NCBI GenBank assembly: GCA_015501055.1
Contig: JADNYV010000530.1
Coordinates: forward strand, 1 to 23,505
Reading direction: 5' to 3'
DNA from: Mucidula mucida
Lineage: Eukaryota; Basidiomycota; Agaricomycetes; Agaricales; Physalacriaceae
Length of the DNA: 23,505 nucleotides
In this document: positions 1 through 10,941 of the stretch, piece after piece
Position numbering within the stretch: the first letter of the stretch is position 1
How the letters are laid out: every line of letters begins with the position of its first letter
The notes under the pieces: generated by a model
Database searches by the model: none
Told to the model about the DNA's origin: nothing
What the model saw: only the letters and a program-made list of their open reading frames with translations
Position numbers and translations under genes: made by a program

Positions 1-432
1 AACCATGATTTTTTGGGCCGTTTCTCGGAAAATGTGACGACAATCTGCTCGCCGTCAGCACATGCTCGTCGACATCAGCGACGTGTACACACCTGGCCTC
101 GTTTGCTCGCGCCAATGTCGATACCTTTCCAGAAGATATCAATCTTGTCATTCACCAGCTGCTCCGTCTGAATGTCGGATATACCGGGCTACGCGTTGCC
201 CGTCAGATCGGTCCATCGCCAAATGGAACGCGTACCATGGTGACGTCGAGTACCTCAAAGGTGCGAGGCTTCACGGTTCCAAATGAGCGGTGGAATAGGA
301 TAGCGTGTATCGTTCCTCTTAGCACATCGCGGCACGTTGAGCGGTCCACAATCTGCGCTGGCGTCAATTGGAACCGGAAGGACATTTCGAGCCATATACC
401 AAATCAATCGTTATCGTTGGATAATTATTCAT
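1..432 (-). CDS. ATG101: ATG101 autophagy protein, 5' part (runs off left edge)
   Basis: Partner of Atg13 in the Atg1/ULK1 autophagy-initiation complex; a HORMA-fold protein present in most fungi but missing from budding yeast (family knowledge). Exons on the minus strand: 432-400, 352-236, 188-93 and 44-1, with three GT-AG introns of 47-48 nt that keep frame throughout. The 110 visible residues carry the family's N-terminal blocks: TITIDL, then DVLRGTIHAILFHRSFGTVK, TFEVLDVTM, EQLVNDKIDIFWKGI and IVVTFSEKRPKKSW. The start at 432 lies 11 codons before the first intron and gives the short N-terminus usual for the family. The WF-finger half is outside the window. No damage is seen. Identification rests on remembered family motifs, not a search. 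Confidence 0.85.
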
Positions 433-1370
433 TAAGTAACAAGATCTCTTGCCGGGGAGCGAGGACGACGAAGAGGGGTGGGACGCCGCGCAGTGCCAAA
501 TGACGATGGTGGTGCAGAAAAGAGATGCCGTGCGGCTGTGCACATCAGCGGCACTTTCGCCTCGCTCGCATGGAAGCGTAGGCCCAACGAACGGAATGAG
601 CTCCACTGATTAATCTGGTCATTCTACTCACTGTGTTTCCGATTACAATTGCGCATGTGGATTGACATGACGTCGAACTGCATTGAAGTGAAAATCAGTT
701 CATCGTAGTACGATTCACGAATGACAAGTTGCCACCGGCAAGAACGAAGACCTCGCGCGAGGTAACGACTTCTACCGCATACGTCAAGCCTCTTCGACTC
801 CCCAAGACACTAGTATTTCGTAGGCATGACGGCCATAGTACTCGGGAGGCGAGGTAAGAGAGTTCAGCTGCACAGCGCAGATGAGAAAGGGAAGCAAGGA
901 AGCGAAACGCGCGTCGTTGTTGCCCGCTCTTTATATACATTCAGAGTGTTTGTCGTTGTGTGTGTGCGCGCGCACCATAATAGGAAAAACCAGCTCAATT
1001 ACGCCACCAAAATCATCACTTCTATGACGCAGATGACCGGCCCTTGAACGCAGATGATATTTTTCCCTTGACAGCGACGCTGCGTTGCAGGATTCGATTG
1101 ATTCAATGAACGCGAAACGCGAGCGCGACATTTTGACGGACACGATCACATGTCTTAATGGAGTTCAAAATTTCACGCATTGCTCAGCAGTAGGCGCGTC
1201 GACATAGGTTATACGGGGCTTGCGCCTTCAATGTCACTTACGCTTCACCCTGTTGTCGACAATATGAATTTCCATTGATGAAAAGCAATATGAGAGGGAC
1301 GAGCAACGCGAGGAAGATCGTGAAAGACTGTATCGTTGCGACTACTTCTACACATTAGCATTTCCCTATT
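433..1370. other. Intergenic region between ATG101 start and P450 3' end
   Basis: No supported gene. The part next to 432 must hold the ATG101 promoter, but no clear TATA box lies at a usual distance. A plus-strand TATA-like run (tttatataca) near 930 is not followed by a recognisable exon, and the short open frames on both strands show no family motif. The right end is the 3' flank of the P450 gene. Confidence 0.5.
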
Positions 1371-3411
1371 TCACTCATTCAAAGCGTTTCTTATACCCTC
1401 CGTGCTTAGCCTTGGCCGAAACGCAACTTCAAATGGTTCTGCCCTTATGTTAAGGGTATCAGTAAACGCCATTGTATCAATCGATTTCGATCCAGAGGGC
1501 AATACGTCAAATGCCCAAAGTATCATAGCAGTAGCGATGAACAATGACCGATTGGCAACGTGCGAGCCAGGACAGGCGCTGCAATGGAAATCATGAGAGA
1601 GAATGCACTGTGTCAGGACATCGACAATACGCACCGCCGACCAAACCCAAAAGTGAAATCACGCAGGTCCTTCCTCACTGACCCGTCCACAGATATCCAC
1701 CGCTGCGGTTCAAACACCTCGGGATTTGGGAACACGTCGGGGTCACGGAAGATTGACCTTCCAATGCAACTTGAGCCAAGACTCGGAGAACAAGACGGCA
1801 AGCTCACCAATGACTACCAATAACCATAGCTCCTTTCGGTATCACATATCCGTGCTGTTCTTCCTTGAATGTAAAGGTAACGAACGACAAGGAAGGAACG
1901 CACCCAAGCAACGTCTTCAGAGGCGCAATGTGGCATGCCCGCGACAAACACAGGACGCCTACATCAATCAAGATTACTCATAGATAATACGACAAAGCAG
2001 ATAATTGCGAACCATCGTGCGCATTCGAGTACGAATGCCGTCACCAGCGGAAGCGCGTCGCGGTCGTCGAATGTTGGACCTTGGGAACTATTAGCCGCTA
2101 ATAAATGAAAGACAGGCGTGTCGTTCACAGCGATCTGTCCCTACCACGGCGTCGATCTGCTCTTGCACTTCACGGGCCGCTTCTGGGAAGGTCGCTGCAG
2201 CCATTATCACGAATACTAACGATGACGCAGTCTACAGGATGGCGTTTAGACAGACAAGTATTGAGTGACATATGCGCACCGTCTCAGCCCCAGCGCCAAA
2301 CAGTGTCCCCGCCAAATAGATGAGTTGATCATCCGACAGCCCCAGCGACTCTTGATGTTCCAGAAGGTATTTAGCGAAGCACGGCGGCGCATCGTCTTCT
2401 TTGTCCTAGATCCCCATGAAATCCAGTGGACGAACGCACATTGGAACATTCTCACTATTCGCTCCCGAACTCTGTCCATCATGCTCTTGAACAGTGCATG
2501 CTCTTCTTTAAAGTATCCTCTAACATCGGTCAAGTACCCGGGGAGGTACTTCAGTATGGGGATGGCGTCGACGAGATATGCGCCTGGCCTGAGAACCTTC
2601 CCAATGCGCGCCCCGAGGCGAATCATGCCCTGCACTTCGTAGTCGGAGAACGTAGGTTTGGTAATGGCGTGAGAAAGCGTGAGAATGATGGTCATAGAGA
2701 ACCTAAGAAACATAAAGAGTAACATTTATTCAGAAGAGGTGAAGACTTACATTCGACTATGTCTAATGAAATCATCGGGGTCATTCAGTATAGCCAGGAT
2801 GAGCTTCTTCGTTGCAGCAAGCTGAACAGGCTCGTATATCTTTGCCTGATTTACTTGCAGGAGGGCGTGCTGGGCTCTACACGTTACATTTGAGTAAACG
2901 ACCTGGCGGGTGATGGCAGTATGTACCGGGACATAATCCTCCACGTGGGTGTATTCGAGAGGAGCAGCGGACGTAGTCCGCCAGAGTAGATTTCCGAAGC
3001 TGCAATAGAGCGGGGACGATCAGATATCTTTGCGCCGCACTTTTCCATAAGGTCAATTGCTTCCTGTCCGATAGGTTATAAGAGTGATGAAGCGCCACAG
3101 GGGATATCGCTTGATACCTGATAGCGCCCAATAACGATGACGACTGAGGAGCCGCGCTTGAGTGAGAAGACGGGGCCATATTGCTTGACCCATTCTTCAA
3201 ATTGAAGGAAGGGGCTGCAAAGAAAACGTTCGTCAGCCGGCTTGCAGCGTGACGAAGAAGGAACATACTATTTCTCTGGAATGATTCTCCCAAAGAGCCA
3301 AGCAGATGGTGGTCCAGGTGGAAGAGGCTTTGACCCGTGAAAGCGTTTGAGCAACTTGAAAGCAAAGACGACTAGGAAGCAGACACAGAGAAGGGAGGTG
3401 GAAGTAGCCAT
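1371..3411 (-). CDS. Cytochrome P450 monooxygenase, 12 exons, intact
   Basis: Haem-thiolate monooxygenase, probably anchored in the ER membrane and fed by a P450 reductase; substrate unknown. Exons: 3411-3269, 3214-3118, 3063-2927, 2876-2751, 2702-2456, 2405-2280, 2231-2129, 2079-2013, 1958-1913, 1863-1808, 1757-1635, 1578-1371. The eleven introns are 48-56 nt and every junction keeps frame, giving 492 aa, a normal length. Seen in order: hydrophobic N-terminal anchor (about residues 6-20), proline hinge LPPGPP (30-35), I-helix AGAETT (288-293), K-helix E345-C-A-R348, FEPQRW (398-403), and the haem loop FGFGRRACPGSHVANRS with the iron-ligand Cys at about 426. No stop or missing motif, so probably functional. 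The fold is of the multi-exon basidiomycete type often labelled O-methylsterigmatocystin oxidoreductase-like; I cannot assign a CYP family. A TATA box lies 31 nt before the start. Confidence 0.93.
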
Positions 3412-3433
3412 GGCGAGAGGGACGCAGCCCTTA

Positions 3434-3442
3434 CCTTATATA
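3434..3442 (-). promoter_or_regulatory. TATA box of the P450 gene
   Basis: Reads TATATAAGG on the minus strand, 31 nt upstream of the P450 start at 3411. The spacing implies a very short 5' leader. Confidence 0.6.
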
Positions 3443-3680
3443 TTAGTATACGTATAAGTACTCGTGCTAGCTCTCGCTGCCATGAGTCGCGAAGGCGTTC
3501 TCGAATGTTAACGTGAACTAAGACGTCTGTTGATGCAGAGAGCGGATCGATGCTTATAGTCGCACGTATGATACAGCATATTGGCGAATGTAGTAATGTT
3601 AGGAGGAGTTCAGTGTCAATAAAAAGGTCACTGCACAAGGAGCAGTTTCCGATGTTTAGCTGCCGACAATGCCGGCGGTG

Positions 3681-3690
3681 GTATATATAG
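3681..3690 (+). promoter_or_regulatory. TATA box, divergent plus-strand promoter
   Basis: GTATATATAG on the plus strand, followed by a pyrimidine-rich stretch (about 3701-3726) and an ATG at 3728. Together with the P450 TATA box it makes a compact divergent promoter of about 316 bp between the two start codons. Confidence 0.5.
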
Positions 3691-3727
3691 ATAGTTCTCA
3701 CGCTCTCCCGACCTCTCTCTCCCCCAG

Positions 3728-4063
3728 ATGATAAGCGAAACGGTGAGTACTCGCTGCTATCGCGTCGACGCGCGCTTTCTCTGCATACGTTAACGCTATA
3801 TCTGACAGGACTCGTATCTGCCGGAAGGTACGTGACACCGACCAGGTTTTCAACGTGCTACCGACTGCCTACACCTCGTTACAATGTTACTATTCTTGAA
3901 TCCGCCTGTGGTAAAAAAACCTTGGAAAAAAACCCCTCCCTCTACATCAGCTTGATCGCTTTCGTTTGCTAATAGTTATCCAGTGCATTCTACGAAGTTC
4001 AATTTGAGTACGGCGCTCGATGACTCGGATGTCTCTCCACCTGCTACGCGGCGTATCGTGTAG
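3728..4063 (+). CDS. Candidate small spliced gene, unknown product
   Basis: Weak model. ATG at 3728 sits 38 nt after a TATA box. Proposed exons: 3728-3742, 3809-3827 and 3984-4063, joined by introns of 66 and 156 nt with GTGAGT and GTACGT donors. The frame ends at TAG 4061-4063, giving about 37 aa including VHSTKFNLSTALDDSDVSPP. No family is recognised, and the second intron is three times longer than others in the window, so a small exon may be missed. A further exon-like stretch lies at 4195-4288: CTAAC, then acceptor TAG, then 93 nt open in one frame, then donor GTAAGC. If that belongs to the same gene, its next intron holds the retrotransposon inserted at 4412. It could equally be noncoding. 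Confidence 0.25.
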
Positions 4064-4411
4064 CGAGGTAATTCTGCCTCGATACTGACAGCGCTCTTCT
4101 TGAATTGCCTTCGAACGCCATCAGTGCTTCCTGTTAGATTTTTTGTTCTGAAAACTAATAACTCGACTGACGACACCACGCTAACTGTATCCTAGAACTC
4201 GTTCAATCATCGAACTCCGCATTATCCGAAGCCTCTTTCGCCGCTGCCACTACAATATCGTAGTGACTGTCGCAGCAGCCTCCCAGGTAAGCGCCAATCC
4301 TATTTCTGTCCATTTGCTTAGTCTGTTCATTCCTCATCTCACTACGCCTTTTATCAAGTACGTTGAAACACCTAAAATCAACAATGACCGCGCTGAAATC
4401 GCTTGCGATAT

Positions 4412-4722
4412 TGTAGAGACGCAGACTTCTCTGAGTGCAGCGTGCTCAGTTCGGACAGTGCGTGCGTGTGCGAAATGGGTGTTCGATATTCTGTAGACTA
4501 CGAGGAGCGCGATATAAGTAGTGTAAGTAAATGAATCCACGATGTGCTATTATAGTGTGTGTGAAGAGGTGAGACATGTAAGTAGAAGAATGAAAGAAAC
4601 ATGAGGTGATAATACGGGAGATGTGCTATTAAGAAGGGGTAAGTATCTAATCTAAGAGTCCAAGCTTATCAGTCCCGACGAGTCCGACCGACTGTGCGCC
4701 TAGCGCAAGGCGCGAACCTACA
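4412..4722 (-). repeat. 3' LTR of the gypsy element
   Basis: 311 bp, identical to 10966-11276 except for A at 4707 versus G at 11261. The changed base falls in the 6-nt loop of a perfect 6-bp hairpin (GCGCCT/AGGCGC, 4696-4713). The short open frame in this LTR is duplicated in the other copy and is not a gene. Confidence 0.95.
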
Positions 4723-4801
4723 TCCCATACAAACTTAGAATATCAACCTCCGGGTTGATCCACTCGATCCGTGATCCGACGAAAAAAATTGCAAGCTCCG
4801 A

Positions 4802-6057
4802 TCACTCCTTGTCCGCAACCATCACGTCGTCGTCGTGCCTGTCATCCACGATGCCAGCAAGGTCAGCTGGGTCGACAAACTCGGTAATGGTGAACTCCTT
4901 CGATGACCGCGCATAATACGGAATGAGACGGAAAGCCGCAAACTTCAAGCGGGAGACTGCTCCGTTGAGCTCAGCAAGATAGTACGCGCCTCCCTTGCTG
5001 CGACGAACAACGACCATAGGACCGAAGTACCGCGGGCGAAATTTTCGGTTGGTTCCTTTCTCGATTTTCTTGTTGAGGACGAGTACTAACGCGCCGGGTT
5101 TGAAATTGTAGTCGTGGATCGTGTTTGCGTAACGGCGCTCAAAGTCGCCTATGGAGCGGAAGCGGCTGGCGATGACTCGCTTTTCGAGGTCAGCAATATC
5201 TTCGTTGCGTCGTTCGAGTTGACGAGCCCTCATGTAGAGGAGGTCCGCGTCTGACAACTTTCCGTGGAATTCTGGGAAGAGGAAGGTGGCATAGAGGAGG
5301 TCGAAGGGTAGGAGGGGTTCGACGCCGTGGGTGGCATAAAATGGAGACATGCGAGTTCGTCGTGAGGTGGTGATCCGTTCCGCCCAAAAAGCCAGGTGCG
5401 CTTTCTTCGGCCAGTCTTTTTCCTTGCTCTCACACAACTTCTTTAGTGCGTCTCGTATCGGCCGGTGTCCGACTTCAACAAGACCGTTCGCCTGCGAATT
5501 ATAGGCCGATATGCGAATGTGTCGGATGCCGTACTTCTTGGAGAGGTAGTCGACGGCGGCGATGATGGGTGGGCCATTGTCGGTGACAAAAATCTCGGAC
5601 AGCCCGCCCCAACGACAGAGGATTTCTTCGAAGATAAACTGGCCGACAGTTTCACCCGTCTCGGAGCGCAACATGCGGAATTCGGGCCAGTTCGTGAGGG
5701 AGCAACGGCCGGTGATGATATATTGGAAGCCGTTCGCCTTTGGAAGATGCATGGTGTCGATGTGACACTTCTGGAAGAGGCCAGCAGGATACGAGATGAC
5801 TGGAGGTAAGTGCACCTTTTCCGTGGACTCAACTTGGCACTGATGACATGTCTTCAGATACCAGGCAATATCGGCGTCCATATTCGGCCACCAGAAGCGG
5901 TCTGCGATGCGCCAACGAACAGGATAAAACCCTCGACGATGCCCGAGCTCATCATGAGCCATTCGGAGGACAAGGATACGACCAGCGTACGGAATGACAA
6001 GCTGATGACGGCCGTGACGATCGCGACGGAATAGTTGTTTGTTGGCGACGAAGTAGG
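4802..6057 (-). pseudogene. Integrase of the gypsy element
   Basis: Inserts the cDNA copy into host DNA. This frame is open from about 6057 down to a TGA at 4802-4804, with a methionine at 5962. In order: an HHCC zinc-binding head (HDELGH ... CHQCQ), a DDE core with D in CHIDTMHL, D in FVTDNGPP and E in SQANGLVE, and a C-terminal GPY/F-type module (RYFGPMVVVRR ... GAYYLAELNG). All catalytic residues are present and no chromodomain is visible after it. The domain itself is intact, but it is cut off from RNase H by a one-base frame change near 6057, so it is not made as part of a full polyprotein. Confidence 0.85.
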
Positions 6058-6524
6058 GACGTGCGCGTTGTTGAAGTGCGTGGATCGGTCGGTGGTGACG
6101 GAGGATGGAATTTTGAGGTGAGTGAGGTAGAACTTCACCTCGTCAAGCTGCTCATCGCGGCACCTAGTGTCGTTTGTTTGGGGAGGACCGTCTGTGGTGG
6201 TGCTTGTTGTCGCAGTGAATGAGGATGCGACTGGTGAGTCGGCTGCTGTGATCATCCCGACTACCGCATTTCCAACCGTTTCTCTCTGTAGGAAGGATGC
6301 AACCCAAACTGTCGCGCCGAGGACCTCATCATCAATCCAATCTTCAGCTTCATCGTCAGGAATATCCCCAGGATCATCGGTAGCCTCGCGTCTCGAGAGA
6401 CCATCCGGTCCTTTGAAACGGTCGGCGGGCACATGAACGATGTCAAAATTGAAGAGTAGAATGGCGGAAATCCAGCGGTTCACGGACGCATTGGGGTGGA
6501 CATCGGGATTGTTGAGCATGCCGC
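6058..6524 (-). pseudogene. RNase H tail and linker of the gypsy element (shifted frame)
   Basis: Continues the RNase H domain in a new frame after an apparent one-base insertion near 6525. Visible text includes RGMLNNPDVHPNASVNRWIS and FNFDIVHVPADRFKGPDGLS, the usual end of gypsy RNase H, followed by an acidic linker (DDPGDIPDDEAEDWIDDE). A second frame change near 6057 leads into the integrase. In the intact element this would be one polyprotein with the segments on either side. Confidence 0.75.
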
Positions 6525-8534
6525 GTCGCGTCCATTTCCACGACGAAGTGCTGAAGTCCGACCAGGTACATTCGCATGGCGTGGAGCGCGCGCCATAGAC
6601 CGCGAAGCTCGAGCTTGGCCTGCGAGTAGCGCAGCTCGACATCGGACCAGGCAATGGAGCCGAATCGGGCGATGCGACGACGGGAATCTTCGCCGTCTTG
6701 CTGGAGGAGGTAGCCGCAGGCGATGTGGGACGTGTCGACGGAGAGGATAACAAGTCGACCACATTTGTAGTCGATGGGACGGATGGCGGGGCAGGTGGCA
6801 ATTACTTCCTTGAGGGTGTCTATGGCGGACTGCTGGACTAACTCCCAGCGAAAGGTAGCGTCCTTCGTTGTGAGTATTACCAATGGCTTGGCTAACTCTG
6901 CAAACCCTTTGATCCAGATGCGTACTGTTCCTGCAAGACCAAGGAAACCGCGGACGCCTTTCACATTGCGACAAGGCGGCCAGGAGCGAATTTTGTTAAC
7001 AGCGAGTGACTCCGGAAGTCGGCCGTCGAAGTCGCAGAACTGCCCAAGGACGATAACATCGGGAACGCCAACTCTGAGCTTCTTTGCGGATACTGTCGCG
7101 CCGGCGCGCTTGAGTCGATGGAGGATACGATGGACATCTAGTAAGTGAATCCATACAAACTTTCGAACTAGATCGTTCTCAGGATGTGTTTCGTAGGTAC
7201 CGTCTGCTCGGCGATAATATGTGCGCGGACCAAGCACGTTGATATCGTCGATGAAGTTCGGAGCGATTTCCGTCTCGTGCTGAAGGATGAAGGCGATGTT
7301 GTTGTGGAAGATGTTTACCGACAGAGTCCAGCCTTGCGGGAGTGTCGTGAGACGCATTGGGCCAAGGTGCGTGTCGACTGTGGTGGGATCGCGAGAGCTG
7401 ATGGCGAGCAGGGATTGGTCGTAGCCGGAGAGGAGGTCTAGTTGGGTGTAGATGGTACAACCCGCGGCGTGCTCACAGTACTGGTCGGGAAGAGGTGGCT
7501 GGCCTGTGGTACGAATGGTATGTCGGTTCATGTCGTCAGGATTGACGACGATTCTGATTTTCCCGTCCTTTTTAGCAACGCAGAACCACTGCGTGCGATA
7601 CGAGCTATCCGACGGCTCCCATAATCCAAGGCGGACCTTCTCTTCGACCTGGCGATGAACTTCCTCGCGGATACCTGGCGGAATAGGAAAAGATTTTCGC
7701 ACCCAAGGTTCGTGTTCGATCAGTGGAATTATCGCGGGACTGATGTAGTCGCTGCGTATAGTACCGCGTTCTTCGGGTGTGAAAGCGATTGCATCAGAAT
7801 TGAGCATGAGGACAGTGACAGCGAGTTTGCGCTCTTCCGGTGTGAGGAAGGTGTTATCGAGGATCCCGAGTGAGTCGAGCCGCTCCTGTGTGAGTCGCTT
7901 CGTTGGGACGAAGTCGAGAGGGATGGGTGAGAGGGGAGGAAGGGTGGCAAGAGGGTCTTCTGGAAATCGCCGTTTGATTTTCGCGTCTTCTGGTAGTATC
8001 GCGGGTACCAGTCGTGCTTTTTTTTCCACACTCTTGTATAGCAAACAACGTTGGGATTCGTCGTAATAAAAACTAGATGTGAACAATGCCTGTGCGAGGG
8101 GAAACGCGTGCTGAAGTGTGACCGATGGATGCGGGTTGGTGTGACGATCGACTTCCTTCCATGCTGCCACCACGTCGGCGGCACAAGAGACGCTGTAGGC
8201 CTGTGCAGCTGGCCGTGCTCGCTCTTCCGTCTCTATGATACGACTCTCTGCAGCATGTTCGCCACTGCCCCAAATTTGAATGAGGACGCCCGACACAGTC
8301 TCCCATTTCCGAATACGGACAGCGCGTTGCCAAGGACGGCCGAGAAGAAGTCGATATGGAGCAGAAGGGACGACAAATGCATGAGCAAAGGTGGGCAAGC
8401 CGTCTACCGTGATTTCTAGATGCTCAGCACAACCAGGAAGGCCCTCTTTACTGCCATTGGCAGTCTCCATCAGCATTGTCCTATGCTGGTTGACGTCGAC
8501 GCCCAGTTCTTTGGCGAGGTCTGCTCGAATGACA
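6525..8534 (-). pseudogene. Reverse transcriptase and RNase H (part) of the gypsy element
   Basis: Copies element RNA into DNA. The long frame from 8534 (first Met at 8476) continues to 6443, but homology stops near 6525. In order: the end of the protease domain (RLLLGRPWQR), a linker, RT fingers (WFCVAKKDGKIRIVVNPDD), palm LDLLSGYDQ, LPQGWTLS, and the catalytic box FIDD at 7244-7255, a variant of the common YxDD or FVDD. These are followed by the connection region (GFLGLAGTVRIWIKGFAELA) and RNase H (VILSVDTSHIACGYLLQQ ... YSQAKLELRGLWRALHAMR). The RT core has no stops over more than 600 codons. It is broken from the protease active site upstream (near 8535) and from the RNase H tail downstream (near 6525). 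Confidence 0.88.
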
Positions 8535-8845
8535 ACATTTCCGATCCTTCATCGAGCAGAGCAAGTTCTGTCTGTCTTCGAGCAACACATACCGGAATGA
8601 CGCGAAGTGGAGTTGCATATTCGAGCGCTGCTGGTGGAGGTGGAGATTTCTCGTCGTCGAGGGAGAGGGTGTTGCTGGCAGATGTGGATGGGGGAACTCG
8701 AGAGGTACGTTCGTGTGTGACAGCTTCTTGCTGTAGATCTGGACTAATAGCGTACAGGTCGCGAATAGGGAGGGAAATGGTGGGTCCAGGATGCTCTGGT
8801 ACACGCGTGGCACAGCAGACGTGTCGTGGAGTTGGGATTGGTAAC
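8535..8845 (-). pseudogene. Aspartic protease (active-site part) of the gypsy element
   Basis: Would cleave the Gag-Pol polyprotein. The frame shows a linker (EHPGPTISLPIRDLYAISPD), then RVIPVCVARRQTELALLDEG, with the active-site loop at about 8535-8560. The loop reads L-L-D-E-G-S rather than the usual D-S/T-G-A. Immediately after DEGSE a one-base change (8529-8542) moves the homologous frame to VIRADLAKELGVDVNQHRT, so the protease is split in this copy. The upstream border near 8845 is where frame changes from the Gag tail; its exact position is uncertain. Confidence 0.65.
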
Positions 8846-10918
8846 GAAATGCAGGGGTCGTATATCGTTGGCGCGTTTATCGTTGTCGTCGTGTGTACTC
8901 TGCTCATTTCGTTTCGTAGTTGTGCGTTCTGTGAATAGTGGCGTTGGCTGAGCGTCTGCTGGCGTGTTCGTTGCGTCTGGGGGGGTAGGTTTCTTCATCG
9001 GCTCTGGTGGCGGCTCCTCTGACTCTCCTTCTAGTCGCAGGAAGCTCCACCAAGTCTCTTCTTCGTCGTTCTCTTCAACCGTCAACTTCTCTTCTTCCTT
9101 CTTCTCTTCCTCATCCTCGACCACCTCAACTATGGCTGCTGCCGTCGTACTAGCGTGGCCTTCGTCAAACGCCGTGCAATTTAAAAACCCTTCTGAGACG
9201 TGGAGGGGACGGGGGCAGTAGAGGCGTTGGCGGGTGCAGCGAGAGGGCCTCCAAACAACTCATCAACAGCACCGCGATAGCCGAGAGTATGACGACGAAT
9301 AGGTTTGCCGTTCCGGAAGCAGAGACGCCCATTCTGCTGCATAATGTGTCCCGCCTCAAGATACGCCTTCAAGACTTCGCACGCCGACATGAAGTGCGCG
9401 GGATCAAGACAGAAATAGCAGCCCTCCGACTGCGAGGTACCATGGTTGTGGCCGTAAGGTGCGGACATTGTGTTCTGTGGCTGATATTGGGGATTTTTGA
9501 ACTGATATGTTGTCGTAGAAAATGCAGAACCTTGGGTGGGAGGAGGAGGTGCAGCATGAGCGGCGAGGAATGGCTGCAGCATGGCCTGCAGTGCGTGCGT
9601 TTGTGCGAGGCTCATCTTCTCGAGCGTAGCGCGAGGTCGTCAACCGTTACGGTTTTTGTCTGCACAGCACTGGTGGACTTGGGTGCTGGGGCCTCATTGT
9701 CACTGGACTCGGAATCAGATGGTGCGTGCTTGGCGCGACGGGAGGACTTCTTGGGGCGACGTGTGGGAGGGTGATCATCATCGTCGTCGGATGAGTCGTC
9801 GTAGGAGCGCGACTGTAGGACCCATCGGCCAGCCGTCATCACTTTCTCCATTGTAGGAGGGTGTCGCGGTCCCACGTCGTGTCGGTAAGACAGATTCTAC
9901 TCTCTATCTTTCTGCGCGCTGACCGGTGGATGCCTTTCCAGAACCAACGCTGCATTTCCTTCTCTGAAATAACACTTCGCTTTTTCAGCGCCTTCGCGAC
10001 TGGCGTAAACGCGCGATGATATTCCTCGAGGTGACGCTCAGAGTCCAGTGTCCGCTTCTTCCACTTGTGGGCAAGATCCTCAAGGTCCCGCATGGAATAC
10101 TTGCTCTTCTTCGAGGACTGGTAGAAGGAGTCGGTGAGATCCTTCTTGAAGACGGCCCAATCACACTTGTCGGCTACCTCGTTATAGCCATCGGACGACT
10201 TCCACAATCGCTTTGCGCTCGCATCGGCATAGCGAATCGCAGCATGGACTTTGTGCGCGTTGGGCACAGTGTACGTTGAGGCAAGGGCCTCTATCTCAGC
10301 GAGATAGTCGTCGAGTTCTTCCGGCTCGTCAGAGCGGAAGCTGGGTGCATCGTCGGCGTTACGAGATGGAAGAGCACCAAGACCTTTGGGTGTAGACATG
10401 ATGGGGGTCGACGATGGTGACTGTGAGGGCGGTGAAGGGGTAGATGGTGATGCTGGACGGGATGGCAATGGTAAGGAAAGTGGAGATGGCGAGCGGGACG
10501 AGCAGAATGGGTCTAGGAATGGGGAATGGGGATGAAAGAGAGCAGTGTCGTTGACTGATTCGAGCGAGGAAAGCTCGAGGCTGGGAGGCGATGATGGCAA
10601 GGACTCGTCGTCGCCAAAGAGAGGTGATGTATCAAGGAGCGACGGGAGAGTCGGGACAGAGGTGAAAGGGTCTGATGCAGTAAATTCTGCAACAGCGAAC
10701 TGTAGGCGCCCAAGGCGTCCGGGGAGATGGAGAGTGGGGGTGTAGACCTGGCTAGGTGTTGCACTAGCGACACGGGCAGCCCGTAGGATATGGTCTGGGT
10801 TGTCGACTTCGGGAGCGAGGGGACTGGCGGGGTTAGCGCGCGTATTCTGTCGTCGCGCTATGTTAGAGCGTCGACGGACAGGGATTCGTGATGGGGGTGG
10901 CACGATGGCAGAGAGCAC
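8846..10918 (-). pseudogene. Gag of the gypsy element, several frameshifts
   Basis: Structural capsid and nucleocapsid protein. A first frame runs 10918-9839: a Pro/Ser-rich N-terminus, then from a methionine at 10399 (MSTPKGLGALPSRNADDAPS) a capsid-like helical region ending DTTWDRDTLLQWRK. After a frame change near 9842 comes an acidic, lysine-rich linker (DDSSDDDDDHPPTRRPKKSS). A change near 9615 enters a frame with a CX2CX4HX4C zinc knuckle (CYFCLDPAHFMSAC, 9379-9420). A change in a T run near 9186 leads to a Glu-rich tail. The open frame reaches 10918 only from a non-ATG codon, so either initiation is at 10399 or an upstream start has been lost. Confidence 0.75.
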
Positions 10919-10941
10919 TGACTGCGAGTTCGGGAGACGAT

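Noticed and set aside
2246..2725. A 159-codon minus-strand frame as a separate gene
   Set aside because: It is P450 exon 5 read through the following intron; beyond 2455 it loses P450 homology.
4334..4540. A 68-codon minus-strand frame repeated at 10858-11094
   Set aside because: It is duplicated only because both copies lie in the LTRs. No motif, and the frame ends differ outside the repeat.
8529..9190. Programmed ribosomal frameshifting in the gypsy element
   Set aside because: There are about seven frame changes, several inside domains (protease loop, RNase H) where programmed shifts do not occur, and no clear slippery heptamer with a downstream structure could be confirmed by eye.
9289..9774. 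A 161-codon plus-strand frame opposite gag
   Set aside because: Shadow of the zinc-knuckle gag frame on the other strand; no conserved pattern of its own.
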